Source: Paenibacillus sp. 1011MAR3C5 (GTDB taxonomy: Bacteria > Bacillota > Bacilli > Paenibacillales > Paenibacillaceae). Taken from it: a DNA stretch of 64,000 nt. The DNA lies in the NCBI RefSeq assembly GCF_003591485.1, contig NZ_QZCF01000002.1:310001-374000 (forward strand), read 5' to 3'. Made by a program: the position numbers and the translations under genes. This document shows, one piece after another, positions 1 to 8,324 of this stretch; position 1 is the first letter of the stretch, and every line of letters starts with the position of its first letter. The notes below the pieces were generated by a model, which did no database searches, was not told the origin of the DNA, and worked only from the letters and a program-made list of their open reading frames with translations.

Positions 1-140
1 GTTTTAACCTCCGCTTCATTGTGATGGTCATGATATTTGCAGGTCGTTCATGACTCACTTACTTTTTATTATATACCAAAGCGGAGTATGTTTGTACATG
101 CAGGATGTCCTAATGGACCAAGCGGGAGGAAAGGCGCAGA

Positions 141-1688
141 ATGGGCAATATACCGGCAAAGTTTCTAGCAAAAATGCAAAATCTGCTCCAAGGGGAATAT
201 GACAGTTTTATGTCTTCCTATGACGCGCCGAGAGTGTACGGTTTACGATTGAACCCGCTCAAGATTGATGCGGATCAATGGAAGAGTATTTCACCAATGG
301 GCGACACCGTTAGACCCGTTCCATGGTCCAAGGAAGGCTATTACTATCAGGAAGAAGGCAGGCCTGGCAAACATCCTCATTATCACGCGGGCTTGTATTA
401 TATCCAGGAGCCGAGCGCCATGCTGCCGGTTGAATTGCTGGATGTGCGGCCAGGCCATCGCGTGCTGGATCTGTGCGCGGCTCCCGGCGGCAAGTCGACG
501 CAGATTGCAGGCAAGCTAATGGGGCAAGGATTCCTTGTCAGTAATGATAATGCAGGAGAACGAACAAAGGCGCTGGCCAAAAATATAGAGCTGTCCGGGG
601 TGCGCAATGCAGCAGTGTTCAACGAAGAGCCCTCTGCGCTTGTGCCGTCATTTCGTGCATGGTTTGACCGTATTCTTGTGGATGCGCCATGCTCCGGGGA
701 GGGCATGTTCCGAAAGGATGAGGGAATGGCGGCGGGCTGGGAGAAGCACTCCGTCGAGCGCTGTACAGTCATGCAGCGCGACATTCTGGAGGATGCGGCA
801 GCGATGCTGGCGCCGGGCGGCCTGCTTGTCTATTCGACATGCACCTTTTCGCCGGAGGAGAATGAATCGCAAATTGCGGAATTTCTAATCCGACATCCCG
901 AATTTGCGGTGGAGGAGGCTCACCCGCCTGGTGCTGTCTCGCAAGGCAGACCGGAATGGATCGACGCGGCATCGGCTCGGGAGCTGGGGGAAGTGGCAGC
1001 AGCCAGCCTGGAAGGAACGGTGAGGTTATGGCCTCATCTTCTTGAAGGAGAAGGCCACTATGCAGCCGTGCTGCGCAAGATGGAAGTGACGGATGCCGGA
1101 GGGACAAGGCTGGCTGTTCGGCATGAAGTGTCCGAGGATTCCACTCCTAGCGCTGCGGTCAAGCACAAGAAGGACGTGAAGCGTTCAGAGGATCCCAAGC
1201 TGATCCGCGGCGGGAAACCCGCCGTCCGCGATGACGATCCGATCTCGGCTTGGCAGAAATTCTCAGCCGATGAGCTTGAGCTGGAACATGGATGCGGAGC
1301 GGAAGCTGTGCATTTCGGCTCGATTGTCTATGTGCCCTCCGTTCAACTGCCGTCTCTGGACCGGCTGCGCGTTGTGCGTCCGGGATGGTATGTCGGCGAA
1401 ACGAAAAAAGGCAGATTCGTTCCTTCGCAGGCGCTCGCCATGGGATTGAAGCGGTCGGAGGCAAAACGCTCCATAAGCTGGGGCTCCGACTCTGAAGAGA
1501 TTCAGCGGTATTTGAAAGGTGAGACGTTGTTCGTGCGCCTGGAGGATCTTGCCATTGCGGAGAGCGCATCAGCCAAAGGATACGTGCTGGTCTGCGTGGA
1601 CGGCTATCCGCTAGGCTGGGGGAAATATGTGGACGGCATGCTGAAGAATGAGCTGTCGACCGGATGGAGGCAACTGTATAATGGCTGA
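141..1688 (+). CDS. RsmB/RsmF-family rRNA (cytosine-C5)-methyltransferase
   Basis: This is a 515-residue SAM-dependent RNA m5C methyltransferase that probably modifies 16S rRNA in the cytoplasm. The SAM-binding motif APGGKS lies at residues 114-119. The family's two catalytic cysteines appear as Cys184 in PCSGEGMF and Cys234 in YSTC. The C-terminal third (about 300-515) fits the RsmF-type C-terminal domains that help bind RNA; the stretch around 315-360 is charged and looks like a flexible linker. The start is supported by GGGAGGA about ten bases upstream. The stop overlaps the start of the next rRNA-modifying gene by 8 bp, so the two are probably translationally coupled. The family is certain; the exact target cytosine is not. 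Confidence 0.93.
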   Translation: MGNIPAKFLAKMQNLLQGEYDSFMSSYDAPRVYGLRLNPLKIDADQWKSISPMGDTVRPVPWSKEGYYYQEEGRPGKHPHYHAGLYYIQEPSAMLPVELLDVRPGHRVLDLCAAPGGKSTQIAGKLMGQGFLVSNDNAGERTKALAKNIELSGVRNAAVFNEEPSALVPSFRAWFDRILVDAPCSGEGMFRKDEGMAAGWEKHSVERCTVMQRDILEDAAAMLAPGGLLVYSTCTFSPEENESQIAEFLIRHPEFAVEEAHPPGAVSQGRPEWIDAASARELGEVAAASLEGTVRLWPHLLEGEGHYAAVLRKMEVTDAGGTRLAVRHEVSEDSTPSAAVKHKKDVKRSEDPKLIRGGKPAVRDDDPISAWQKFSADELELEHGCGAEAVHFGSIVYVPSVQLPSLDRLRVVRPGWYVGETKKGRFVPSQALAMGLKRSEAKRSISWGSDSEEIQRYLKGETLFVRLEDLAIAESASAKGYVLVCVDGYPLGWGKYVDGMLKNELSTGWRQLYNG

Positions 1689-2475
1689 GAAATTACGGAT
1701 TGACAAGCTGCTCGCGCATATGGGCTTCGGGACGAGAAGCGAAATCAAGAGAGCGGTCAAAATGGGCAAGGTAGCCGTTGACGGGAAGGTCGTGAAGGAT
1801 AGCGGACTGATCGTGGCTCCTGCCGAGCATACCGTCACTTATGAAGGGGAGACAGTCATCTACCGGGATGTGATTTATTTGATGATGAACAAGCCGCAAG
1901 GCGTCATCTCAGCGACGGAGGATGGCAGAGAGCGGACGGTGATTGATCTTCTCGCCCCTGAAGACCGTCTGCTGAATCCATTCCCAGTCGGACGGCTGGA
2001 TAAGGATACGGTAGGATTGCTACTGCTGACCAATAACGGTCAGCTCGCACATGAGCTGCTGTCGCCTCGCAAGCATGTGGACAAGACTTATGAGGCGCTT
2101 GTACTGGGGAATGTGAATGAGGATGATGTGAAGGCGTTCCAGGAGGGAGTTACACTCGATGACGGATATGAGACGCTGCCTGCCCGGCTGCAGGTACTGA
2201 GCCGGTCGCTGCAGGACGTGCAGGAGGATTCGTCCTCTGTGCAAGCGGGAGAGCAAGCGTCTGCTGTCCAATCGCTTATTCGCCTGACGATTCAGGAAGG
2301 CAAGTTTCATCAGGTTAAACGAATGTTCGAGGCGGTGGACAAAACGGTGCTTACCTTAAAGAGGGTGTCTATGGGCCCGTTAACGCTGGATGAGTATTTG
2401 CCGGAGGGACATTACCGGGAGCTGACATTGGAGGAAGTTGAGCTGTTGAAGGCTCATCGCGGCAGCGGCAAATAA
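1681..2475 (+). CDS. RsuA/RluE-family rRNA pseudouridine synthase
   Basis: This 264-residue enzyme converts a uridine in rRNA to pseudouridine, probably in 16S rRNA. An S4 RNA-binding domain covers about residues 5-60. The catalytic motif GRLDKDTVGLLLLTNNG lies at 104-120, with Asp107 as the expected nucleophile. The ATG at 1681 was chosen over an upstream in-frame ATG because GGAGG sits 10 bases before it and the S4 domain begins immediately after. It overlaps the end of the methyltransferase gene by 8 bp, giving a two-gene rRNA-modification operon. A short insert rich in Ser, Gln and Glu (about 180-200) interrupts the C-terminal part. Target position is not determinable from sequence alone. 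Confidence 0.93.
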   Translation: MAEKLRIDKLLAHMGFGTRSEIKRAVKMGKVAVDGKVVKDSGLIVAPAEHTVTYEGETVIYRDVIYLMMNKPQGVISATEDGRERTVIDLLAPEDRLLNPFPVGRLDKDTVGLLLLTNNGQLAHELLSPRKHVDKTYEALVLGNVNEDDVKAFQEGVTLDDGYETLPARLQVLSRSLQDVQEDSSSVQAGEQASAVQSLIRLTIQEGKFHQVKRMFEAVDKTVLTLKRVSMGPLTLDEYLPEGHYRELTLEEVELLKAHRGSGK

Positions 2476-2534
2476 TGACGCCCTGCAATAGCGGATAAAT
2501 AGAGAACAATCTAGAGGGATGGAGCGGTGATGAG

Positions 2535-3338
2535 ATGAAGCTTAGTTACGATTTGATCGCGCTTGATGTAGACGGAACGCTGCTGACGGATGATCATAAC
2601 TTGCTGGAAGAAGTCAAGGAAGCCGTTCAAGAGGCGGCGCAAGCCGGAGCCGATATCGTGCTGTGCACAGGCCGGGGGCCGATGGGAACATTCCCGGTTC
2701 TGGCGGAGCTGGAGCTTAGCGGCATTCTGATTACGCATAATGGCGCGGCAACTATCCGTTCAGAAGACCGCGAGGTTTTGTTTCAATACGATATCGACAG
2801 CGGGGAATTGATGGAGATCCTTGATTACTGCCGGGAGAATCGCATACATTTTGACTTGAACACAGCATTCGATATGTATGTGGAGTCTATGACCGAAGAA
2901 GTCATGCAAATGTATGAGCATCATCAAGTGGAGCCTATTATGAACAGCTTTGACGAGCGATTCCCGGATGGCATGGTCAAGATTACGTTGTTCGGATCGA
3001 AAGAGCTGATGGATCTTACCCAGACGTATTGGGAACAGAGAGATTCAAGCCTGCAGTTCATCCGGAGCGGCGATTTTTTTATCGACGTGCAGAGCCCCAG
3101 CTCCAGCAAAGGGATTGCACTGAAGCAATTGGCCGATGTGAAAGGCATGGATAGAGGGAAAATATTAGCCATCGGCAATTATTATAATGATATATCGATG
3201 CTCGAATATGCCGGTCTCGGCATTGCGATGAGCAACTCTCCGGAATCTGTGAAACAAGCGGCTGATCAGATCGCCGGTTCCAATAATGAAGGCGGGGTCG
3301 CGGCAGCGATCCGGCAATATGCTTGGCAACAAGGATAA
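2535..3338 (+). CDS. Cof-type HAD-IIB family hydrolase
   Basis: This is a 267-residue cytoplasmic phosphatase of the Cof/HAD-IIB class, which usually hydrolyses sugar phosphates, nucleotide phosphates or cofactor phosphates. The HAD motif I is DVDGT, with Asp11 as nucleophile and Asp13 as acid/base. The C-terminal metal-binding motif is GNYYNDISML near residue 215, with the usual GIAMSNS downstream. The cap domain lies between. Length is normal for the family. It sits 59 bp downstream of the pseudouridine synthase gene and ends at a strong bidirectional terminator. Substrate cannot be predicted. Confidence 0.92.
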   Translation: MKLSYDLIALDVDGTLLTDDHNLLEEVKEAVQEAAQAGADIVLCTGRGPMGTFPVLAELELSGILITHNGAATIRSEDREVLFQYDIDSGELMEILDYCRENRIHFDLNTAFDMYVESMTEEVMQMYEHHQVEPIMNSFDERFPDGMVKITLFGSKELMDLTQTYWEQRDSSLQFIRSGDFFIDVQSPSSSKGIALKQLADVKGMDRGKILAIGNYYNDISMLEYAGLGIAMSNSPESVKQAADQIAGSNNEGGVAAAIRQYAWQQG

Positions 3339-3356
3339 CAGCACACGCTTGGCAGC

Positions 3357-3394
3357 AAAAAAGGACGAATCGGGCAGCCCGATTCGTCCTTTTT
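3357..3394. terminator. Bidirectional intrinsic terminator
   Basis: A perfect 14 bp stem (3361-3374 with 3378-3391) around a 3-base loop is flanked by A residues on the left and T residues on the right. It can therefore end transcription of the Cof hydrolase gene on the plus strand and of the YjcZ-type gene on the minus strand. Confidence 0.9.
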
Positions 3395-3486
3395 CTCATG
3401 CTATGACATATGGAGAGTGCGCTATGCAGCAAGCTGGGTTGCGGCACGATCCGCTCCTTCGTCGTAATAGGTGCAAGATTCGTTTA

Positions 3487-3576
3487 TTACAGGAATACTC
3501 TCGTAATGATAACGAGCAGAATAAACAGAACCAGGATCACACCTGTCGTCGTGTAGCCTCCATACACACCGGACAT
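3487..3576 (-). CDS. YjcZ-family small sporulation peptide
   Basis: This 29-residue peptide has a short Gly/Tyr-rich head (MSGVYGGY) followed by a single hydrophobic helix ending in VLFILLVIITRVFL. That layout, and the VLFILL core, match the YjcZ/YczN-type peptides that Bacillales make during sporulation. Their molecular role is not well established. The start is fixed by an excellent AGGAGG about 8 bases upstream on the minus strand. A longer reading frame extends upstream but its added sequence shows no conserved features. It is convergent with the Cof hydrolase gene. Family assignment is from memory of the peptide pattern. Confidence 0.8.
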   Translation of the reverse strand: MSGVYGGYTTTGVILVLFILLVIITRVFL

Positions 3577-3804
3577 GCCAATTCCTCCTAGACTGTAGTT
3601 ACCGATAGGCGGGCCTGCAGGCGCTTGGTAGGGACTTCCCCACAATCGGCATATTGTATTGTATGCATTCCCGGCCGTTTGGCTTGGACGGCTGTCCGGC
3701 AAATTGGTATTGTTGAAAGAGCCGCTAGCGACTGGCGGATAGCAGTGAAAAGGCAGCAGGGCCTATTATGAAAAAAAGTTCATGAAAAAAAGCAGAAGGT
3801 TTGA

Positions 3805-3834
3805 TTGACAATCATGAAACAAAATGAATAAGAT
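3805..3834 (+). promoter_or_regulatory. Candidate sigma-A promoter for the murA paralogue
   Basis: TTGACA at 3805-3810 is followed after 18 bp by TAAGAT at 3829-3834. The murA-type start lies about 165 bp downstream, so the transcript would have a long leader. The 425 bp between the YjcZ-type gene and murA hold no other convincing gene. Confidence 0.5.
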
Positions 3835-4001
3835 TGAAAGGATACCATAGGACAATTAACCATTTCAAACATAAAGAGCTACGATTCATCATACATCATT
3901 CGCAAGGAAGGCGTTCACAGCTTTTTTGCCAGACGGGATTGCGACATTACCAATCAAACAAGATCAGCCTACATCTACTTATTGCGGAGGTACGAAAATT
4001 C

Positions 4002-5291
4002 ATGAACGTTATTCAAGTGGAACGCTCTCCCGGATTACGCGGTTCGGTCAAAATTCCAGGCTCCAAAAACAGCTCGCTTGCTTTGCTTGCGGCAGCCTGC
4101 TTAACGGACGAGACAGTCCTATTGAACAATATTCCGGACATCGCGGATTTCCGGGTGATCCGGGAAATTGCTAGTGAGATCGGCATTTCCATGCAAGTGA
4201 CAGGAGCGGGTTCGGTAGAGATTAATCCCGCCGGTATTCGTCATGCCAAGATTGACCCGGTTAAGTCGTCGACATTCAGAACGGCTTATTATTTCATTGG
4301 CGCATTGCTTAACCGCTGCGGAAGCGTTTCAGTCGGCTATCCAGGCGGCGATGATTTCGGAGATCGTCCGATTGATCAACACATTAAGGCGTTGAAGGCG
4401 CTAGGGGCCGAGTTATCCTTCCATGAAAAAGATTACGAAGCAAGCGCCCGTACCCTAACCGGAGCCGATATCTACTTTGATACCATTACGTCCGGAGCTA
4501 CGATCAACGCTATGCTGGCAGCGGTGCGGGCCAAAGGCTCTACGGTGCTGCGCAATGCGGCGAAGGACCCTGAAGTAGTCGATACCGCCCAGTTGCTCAT
4601 CGCTATGGGAGCACGGATATCGGGAGCGGGTACGGACACGATTCGCATTGAAGGTGTCCGTTATTTGCATGGTTGTACTTACACGGCGGTGCCCGACCGG
4701 CTGATTGCGGGTTCATTCCTGATCGCCGCGGGCGTAACAGGCGGCATGATTACGGTAGAGGATGTCATTCCGGAGCATCTGGGCTCAACGCTGGCCAAGC
4801 TAAGGGAAATCGGCGTCCAGATTGAGACGAATAGCGACTCGATCACTGCTTACGGAGAAGGTACGCTGAGGGCAACCCGGGTGCGGACGGGGATGTACCC
4901 AGGATTTCCTACGGATCTGCAGCAGCCGCTGACAGCGCTTATGGCACAAGCGTCCGGCAAAAGTATTGTAACGGACAAAATCTATCCGAAACGGTTCGCA
5001 CATGTTCAACAGTTGAAGCGGATGGGGGCCGATATCGAGCTGCGCGCCGGCTCTGCTTTTATTAAGGGCGGCTTGCCGTTGCGCGGAAATCTGGTTCATG
5101 CATCCGATATTCGGGCAGGCATATGCTTGCTGCTTGCCGGATTGGCTGCCGAGGGCACCACGCGTATAACCGGTGTCTATCATTTTGAACGCGGATATGA
5201 GAATATTGTGGACTCTTTCCGCTCGCTTGGCGCCAAGCTAGAGGTTCGTGAAGCTCATGAAGCCGGAATCGAATTGCCGCAAGTCAATTAA
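4002..5291 (+). CDS. murA: UDP-N-acetylglucosamine 1-carboxyvinyltransferase paralogue with Asp at the catalytic Cys position
   Basis: The 429-residue protein has the EPSP-synthase-type fold of MurA, which transfers enolpyruvate from PEP to UDP-GlcNAc in the first committed step of peptidoglycan synthesis. Lys22-Asn23 in PGSKNS and the active-site Asp in FPTDLQ are present, as is Arg122 in DRPIDQH. The loop that normally reads GGC followed by xIGxRP here reads GGDDFGDRP (residues 115-123), so the residue aligned with E. coli Cys115 is Asp117. MurA enzymes with natural Asp at this site (for example mycobacterial and chlamydial) are known to be active and fosfomycin resistant. ATG 4002 was chosen because GCGGAGG precedes it and the conserved fold starts there. 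Genomes of this group usually carry other MurA copies, so this may be a specialised paralogue. Confidence 0.88.
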   Translation: MNVIQVERSPGLRGSVKIPGSKNSSLALLAAACLTDETVLLNNIPDIADFRVIREIASEIGISMQVTGAGSVEINPAGIRHAKIDPVKSSTFRTAYYFIGALLNRCGSVSVGYPGGDDFGDRPIDQHIKALKALGAELSFHEKDYEASARTLTGADIYFDTITSGATINAMLAAVRAKGSTVLRNAAKDPEVVDTAQLLIAMGARISGAGTDTIRIEGVRYLHGCTYTAVPDRLIAGSFLIAAGVTGGMITVEDVIPEHLGSTLAKLREIGVQIETNSDSITAYGEGTLRATRVRTGMYPGFPTDLQQPLTALMAQASGKSIVTDKIYPKRFAHVQQLKRMGADIELRAGSAFIKGGLPLRGNLVHASDIRAGICLLLAGLAAEGTTRITGVYHFERGYENIVDSFRSLGAKLEVREAHEAGIELPQVN

Positions 5292-5320
5292 AGGGTGATT
5301 AAGGCGGGAGGGAATCAGAT

Positions 5321-5986
5321 ATGAGAGCTATCTCGTGCATTTTGTTCGATTTGGACGGTACGTTGCAGGATAGCGAGAAGCTGGCTGCGGAAGCGCAGCG
5401 GGTCGGATTCCGTTCTGTCTTGAAGCGGGAAGCAACGGAGGAAGAGCTGCAACAGCTGAAAGGCAAGCCCGTAGCAAAAGTCATTGGCATCCTGTATCCA
5501 GAGCATGGCTTGCACATATTCGAGCATTCCACTCGATATTACGATGCGAATTGCGAATCAATCGCTTTATACGAGAGTGTGCGGGTTATGCTGGAGAAAT
5601 TGGCGCAGGAGGGTTACCCGATGGGGATCGTTTCGTCCAAGCGCAGGAGCTATGTCTTGCGAGAGCTGAAGGCAAACGGACTTCTTTCGTTTTTTGATTG
5701 CGTTGTAGGTCAGGAGGATACGGAGGAGCATAAGCCGAATCCCGCACCTTTGCAGCTTGCCGTGGAAAAGATGGGAGTACCCGCCGGGTCTTGCATCTAC
5801 ATAGGTGATCAAGTTTCAGATATACGGTCTGCCTCGGCAGCAGGCATGGCAAGCGGTGCTGCGTTATGGGGAGAAGGTGAACGCGAATTGCTGGAGAACG
5901 GTCGCCCCGACTATTATTTTACGACGCCTGAAGAGGTCGTCTCGCATTTCACTGATGCTAACGATATGCTCAATTCAGCAGGCTAA
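5321..5986 (+). CDS. HAD-family phosphatase (phosphoglycolate phosphatase-like)
   Basis: This 221-residue HAD hydrolase has motif I DLDGT (Asp10, Asp12), a helical cap domain at about 16-85, motif II in GIVSSK, and motif III/IV in KPNP and GDQVSDIRSA. The pattern matches the Gph/PgmB-like subfamily that acts on small phosphorylated metabolites. GGGAGG lies 9 bases before the ATG. It follows the murA paralogue by 29 bp in the same direction, so the two may be cotranscribed. Substrate is unknown. Confidence 0.9.
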   Translation: MRAISCILFDLDGTLQDSEKLAAEAQRVGFRSVLKREATEEELQQLKGKPVAKVIGILYPEHGLHIFEHSTRYYDANCESIALYESVRVMLEKLAQEGYPMGIVSSKRRSYVLRELKANGLLSFFDCVVGQEDTEEHKPNPAPLQLAVEKMGVPAGSCIYIGDQVSDIRSASAAGMASGAALWGEGERELLENGRPDYYFTTPEEVVSHFTDANDMLNSAG

Positions 5987-5993
5987 CCCATAC

Positions 5994-6033
5994 AAGAAAC
6001 CCAGTCCGATGAATATCAGACTGGGTTTCTTTG
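5994..6033. terminator. Bidirectional intrinsic terminator
   Basis: A 12 bp stem (5994-6005 with 6020-6031) carries a loop that can itself form a short helix. Runs of A and T on the two sides suit termination of both the HAD gene and the convergent helicase gene. Confidence 0.8.
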
Positions 6034-6035
6034 AT

Positions 6036-7595
6036 TTATCTTCTGCCGCGTCCGCTGGTGCGACTGCCGCTACTTGGCTTTCCTTGACCGCCTTGCCGTC
6101 CGCTGCTCCGTCCACCGGAACGTCCGCCTGCTTGCTGGCCCCGCGGCCCCTTGGCGCTTGTATCGCCGGACCGCTTCGAACCTCGTTCGGAGGAACGCCC
6201 GCCATCCCGGCGATTGCCCCCTTCGCGCTGTTTGCTGCGCGGGCTGCCCGAATCGTCGGCTGTCGCCCACGGGTTGCCGTCGGCCTGAGCCGCTGCCGGC
6301 TTGCCGGCTCGCGGATTCGGCTTTACGGAGCCGCGACGTCCTTCGCGTTGTCCGTTCCGGTCGCTGCCGCGTCCGCCGCTTCGGCTTGAAGGCCGGCCGG
6401 AGTCTTTGCTTCTGCCTTCTCTGTTTCTAGTGTTTTTGTCGCTACTGCGCTCTGTTCCGCGAGCAGAAGACAACTCGCCTTCCCGGTCGATTGCACGATG
6501 CTCCAGGCGGGCGCTAATACTCTTCTCAATCGCCGCTAATTTGGCAACGTCATATGGCGTTGCGAGCGTGACAGCCATGCCTTCGTGTCCAGCACGGCCG
6601 GTTCTGCCAATTCGGTGAATATAGCTTTCGCCGTCGAGCGGCATGTCGTAATTGTAGACATGCGTCACGCCTTCTACGTCAAGGCCGCGCGCAGCGACGT
6701 CCGTCGCAACAAGCACTTGCAGACGCGCATCACGGAATCGCTTCATGACTTGCTCCCGCTTCGCTTGCGTCAAATCGCCGTGAAGCTCGTCCGATACGAT
6801 GCCTACATCTTGCAGCGCTTCATTCAGCTTCTTGGCGCGAATCTTGGTTCTGCAGAAGATAACGGCCAGATACGGGCGATGCTGCTCCAGCAGATGGATT
6901 AGCGCACGCTGCTTCCCGCGGTCGGTTGTATCCACGACAAGCTGCTTGATGCTGTCAAGCGTGATGTTGGTGCTGCGAATCTGTACATCCTCGGGCGCAT
7001 TCATATATTCGGAAGCGAGTCTGCGAATCGCGTCCGGCATCGTGGCGGAGAACAGCATCGTTTGGCGGGCTCTCGGCGTTTGCGTAATGATGCTCTCCAC
7101 TTCGGGAAGGAATCCCATATGCAGCATTTGATCCGCTTCGTCCAGCACCAGCATCGACAGCTTGCCCAGACTGACGGTACCGCGCGTCATATGGTCGATC
7201 AGCCGCCCAGGCGTCGCGACCACAATATGAGGCGCGCGCTGAAGCTTGCGAATTTGTGCGTCGACATCTTGCCCACCATATGCAGCCAGGACGTTGGCGC
7301 CGAAGACCGGCGCCAGCTTCTTCATCTCAGCCGTAATTTGAATGGCCAATTCCCGCGTCGGAGTCAGTATTAGCGCTTGAACTTGTTCTTTATTTACGTT
7401 GATCCGCTCCAGAATGGGCAAAGCGAAGGCCAGAGTCTTACCCGTGCCTGTCTGAGCTTGCGCGATCACATCTTTGCCGTTCATGAGCAGCGGTATCGTC
7501 TGCCGCTGTACAGGGGTCGGCTCGCTGATGCCAGCCTGTTTCAATAAGTCGTTCAGCTCTCGGGATACGCCGAGTGCTTGGAATGCGTTAGCCAT
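6036..7595 (-). CDS. DEAD-box ATP-dependent RNA helicase with basic low-complexity tail (CshA-like)
   Basis: The 519-residue protein is a cytoplasmic RNA helicase. Motif I AQTGTGKT is at 47-54, motif Ia PTRELAIQ at 79-86, DEAD at 152-155, SAT at 183-185, and HRIGRTGRAG near 330. The RecA-like core ends at about residue 375. The last 140 residues are a disordered tail rich in Arg, Gly and Ser with many RSGGR-type repeats, which in relatives binds RNA nonspecifically and supports ribosome assembly, cold adaptation or RNA decay. CshA-like is my best subgroup guess. A GAGG ribosome binding site lies about 10 bases before the start. It is divergent from the ywbE gene. Confidence 0.93.
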   Translation of the reverse strand: MANAFQALGVSRELNDLLKQAGISEPTPVQRQTIPLLMNGKDVIAQAQTGTGKTLAFALPILERINVNKEQVQALILTPTRELAIQITAEMKKLAPVFGANVLAAYGGQDVDAQIRKLQRAPHIVVATPGRLIDHMTRGTVSLGKLSMLVLDEADQMLHMGFLPEVESIITQTPRARQTMLFSATMPDAIRRLASEYMNAPEDVQIRSTNITLDSIKQLVVDTTDRGKQRALIHLLEQHRPYLAVIFCRTKIRAKKLNEALQDVGIVSDELHGDLTQAKREQVMKRFRDARLQVLVATDVAARGLDVEGVTHVYNYDMPLDGESYIHRIGRTGRAGHEGMAVTLATPYDVAKLAAIEKSISARLEHRAIDREGELSSARGTERSSDKNTRNREGRSKDSGRPSSRSGGRGSDRNGQREGRRGSVKPNPRAGKPAAAQADGNPWATADDSGSPRSKQREGGNRRDGGRSSERGSKRSGDTSAKGPRGQQAGGRSGGRSSGRQGGQGKPSSGSRTSGRGRR

Positions 7596-7713
7596 GCGTT
7601 AAGTTCCTCATTTCATGTCATATGTAGCTAAGTATAACAGTTGCAGAGAACATGTGCATCTTCCAAATGCATATGCTATGCTTATAGCCATCATCAAGAA
7701 GAGGAATGAGAGC

Positions 7714-7914
7714 ATGCAGACATCAGGAACCAGCCGGTCAATGATCAAGCCGGGATTGGAAGTGCATATTGTGCTTAAGGGAGATCAGCGGACAGGGAAG
7801 CTGACCAGAGGCATCGTGAAAGATATATTGACGAACTCTCCGCAGCATCCTCACGGTATTAAGGTAAGGCTGCAGGATGGAGCAGTCGGCCGCGTCAAAG
7901 AAATTTTGTCATAA
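7714..7914 (+). CDS. ywbE: YwbE-family small protein
   Basis: This 66-residue protein matches the Bacillales YwbE family: IKPGLEVHIVLKGDQRTGK near the start, then GIVKDILTNSPQHPHGIKV and a GxVGRVKEIL ending. It looks like a small beta-barrel of the KOW/SH3 type, which often contacts RNA, but its function has not been established. The start at 7714 is preferred to an upstream in-frame start because AGAGG lies about 10 bases upstream and family homology begins at once. It is divergent from the helicase gene. Confidence 0.85.
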   Translation: MQTSGTSRSMIKPGLEVHIVLKGDQRTGKLTRGIVKDILTNSPQHPHGIKVRLQDGAVGRVKEILS

Positions 7915-7967
7915 GTAAAAGGCCTTGAAGCTAATCGGTATAGGGGCAGGCAAGGAGGAGCGGCTTT

Positions 7968-8324
7968 ATGGCATTCGGCATTACCCGCGACGAGATGAAG
8001 GCATGGAAGGCGAGCGTATCGCGAGGGGAGATCGCCTTCTTGACCCATTATTGGCTGGATGACCGCTTTCCCGGTGTACGAACCGTGACGAAAGTAGGCT
8101 GCTCAGATTTGGACAAGCTGGCCAATTGGTGCCGGGAGAACGGCTTGAATCCAATGTATATCCATAGGAGGGCGGAGTTCCCTCACTTCGATCTGTTAGG
8201 GTACAGGCAGGCCGAGATACTGGCGAAAGAGAAACGGTACGACCAGTTGGAGCGGTTTCGCATCCGTCCATATGAAGTGAGCAAGAAGGGAGAAGGGGTT
8301 AGTGGGAGAGAGCGAACGGAGTGA
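7968..8324 (+). CDS. Conserved hypothetical protein (YneQ-like)
   Basis: This 118-residue soluble protein carries AFLTHYWLDDRFPG and PHFDLLG motifs, which I recall from small uncharacterised Bacillales proteins such as B. subtilis YneQ. It has no membrane segment or catalytic signature that I recognise. A very strong AAGGAGG ribosome binding site supports the start. Its last 23 bp overlap the GTG start of the following acetyltransferase gene, so the two are likely coupled. Function unknown. Confidence 0.75.
   Translation: MAFGITRDEMKAWKASVSRGEIAFLTHYWLDDRFPGVRTVTKVGCSDLDKLANWCRENGLNPMYIHRRAEFPHFDLLGYRQAEILAKEKRYDQLERFRIRPYEVSKKGEGVSGRERTE

Noticed and set aside
68..96. Promoter for a minus-strand gene leaving the window
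   Set aside because: TATAAT is present on the minus strand at 73-68, but no acceptable -35 lies at 16-18 bp and the gene would be outside the window.
3834..4001. N-terminal extension of the murA paralogue
   Set aside because: The upstream ATG would add 56 residues with no similarity to MurA and overlaps the likely promoter; the ribosome binding site supports 4002.
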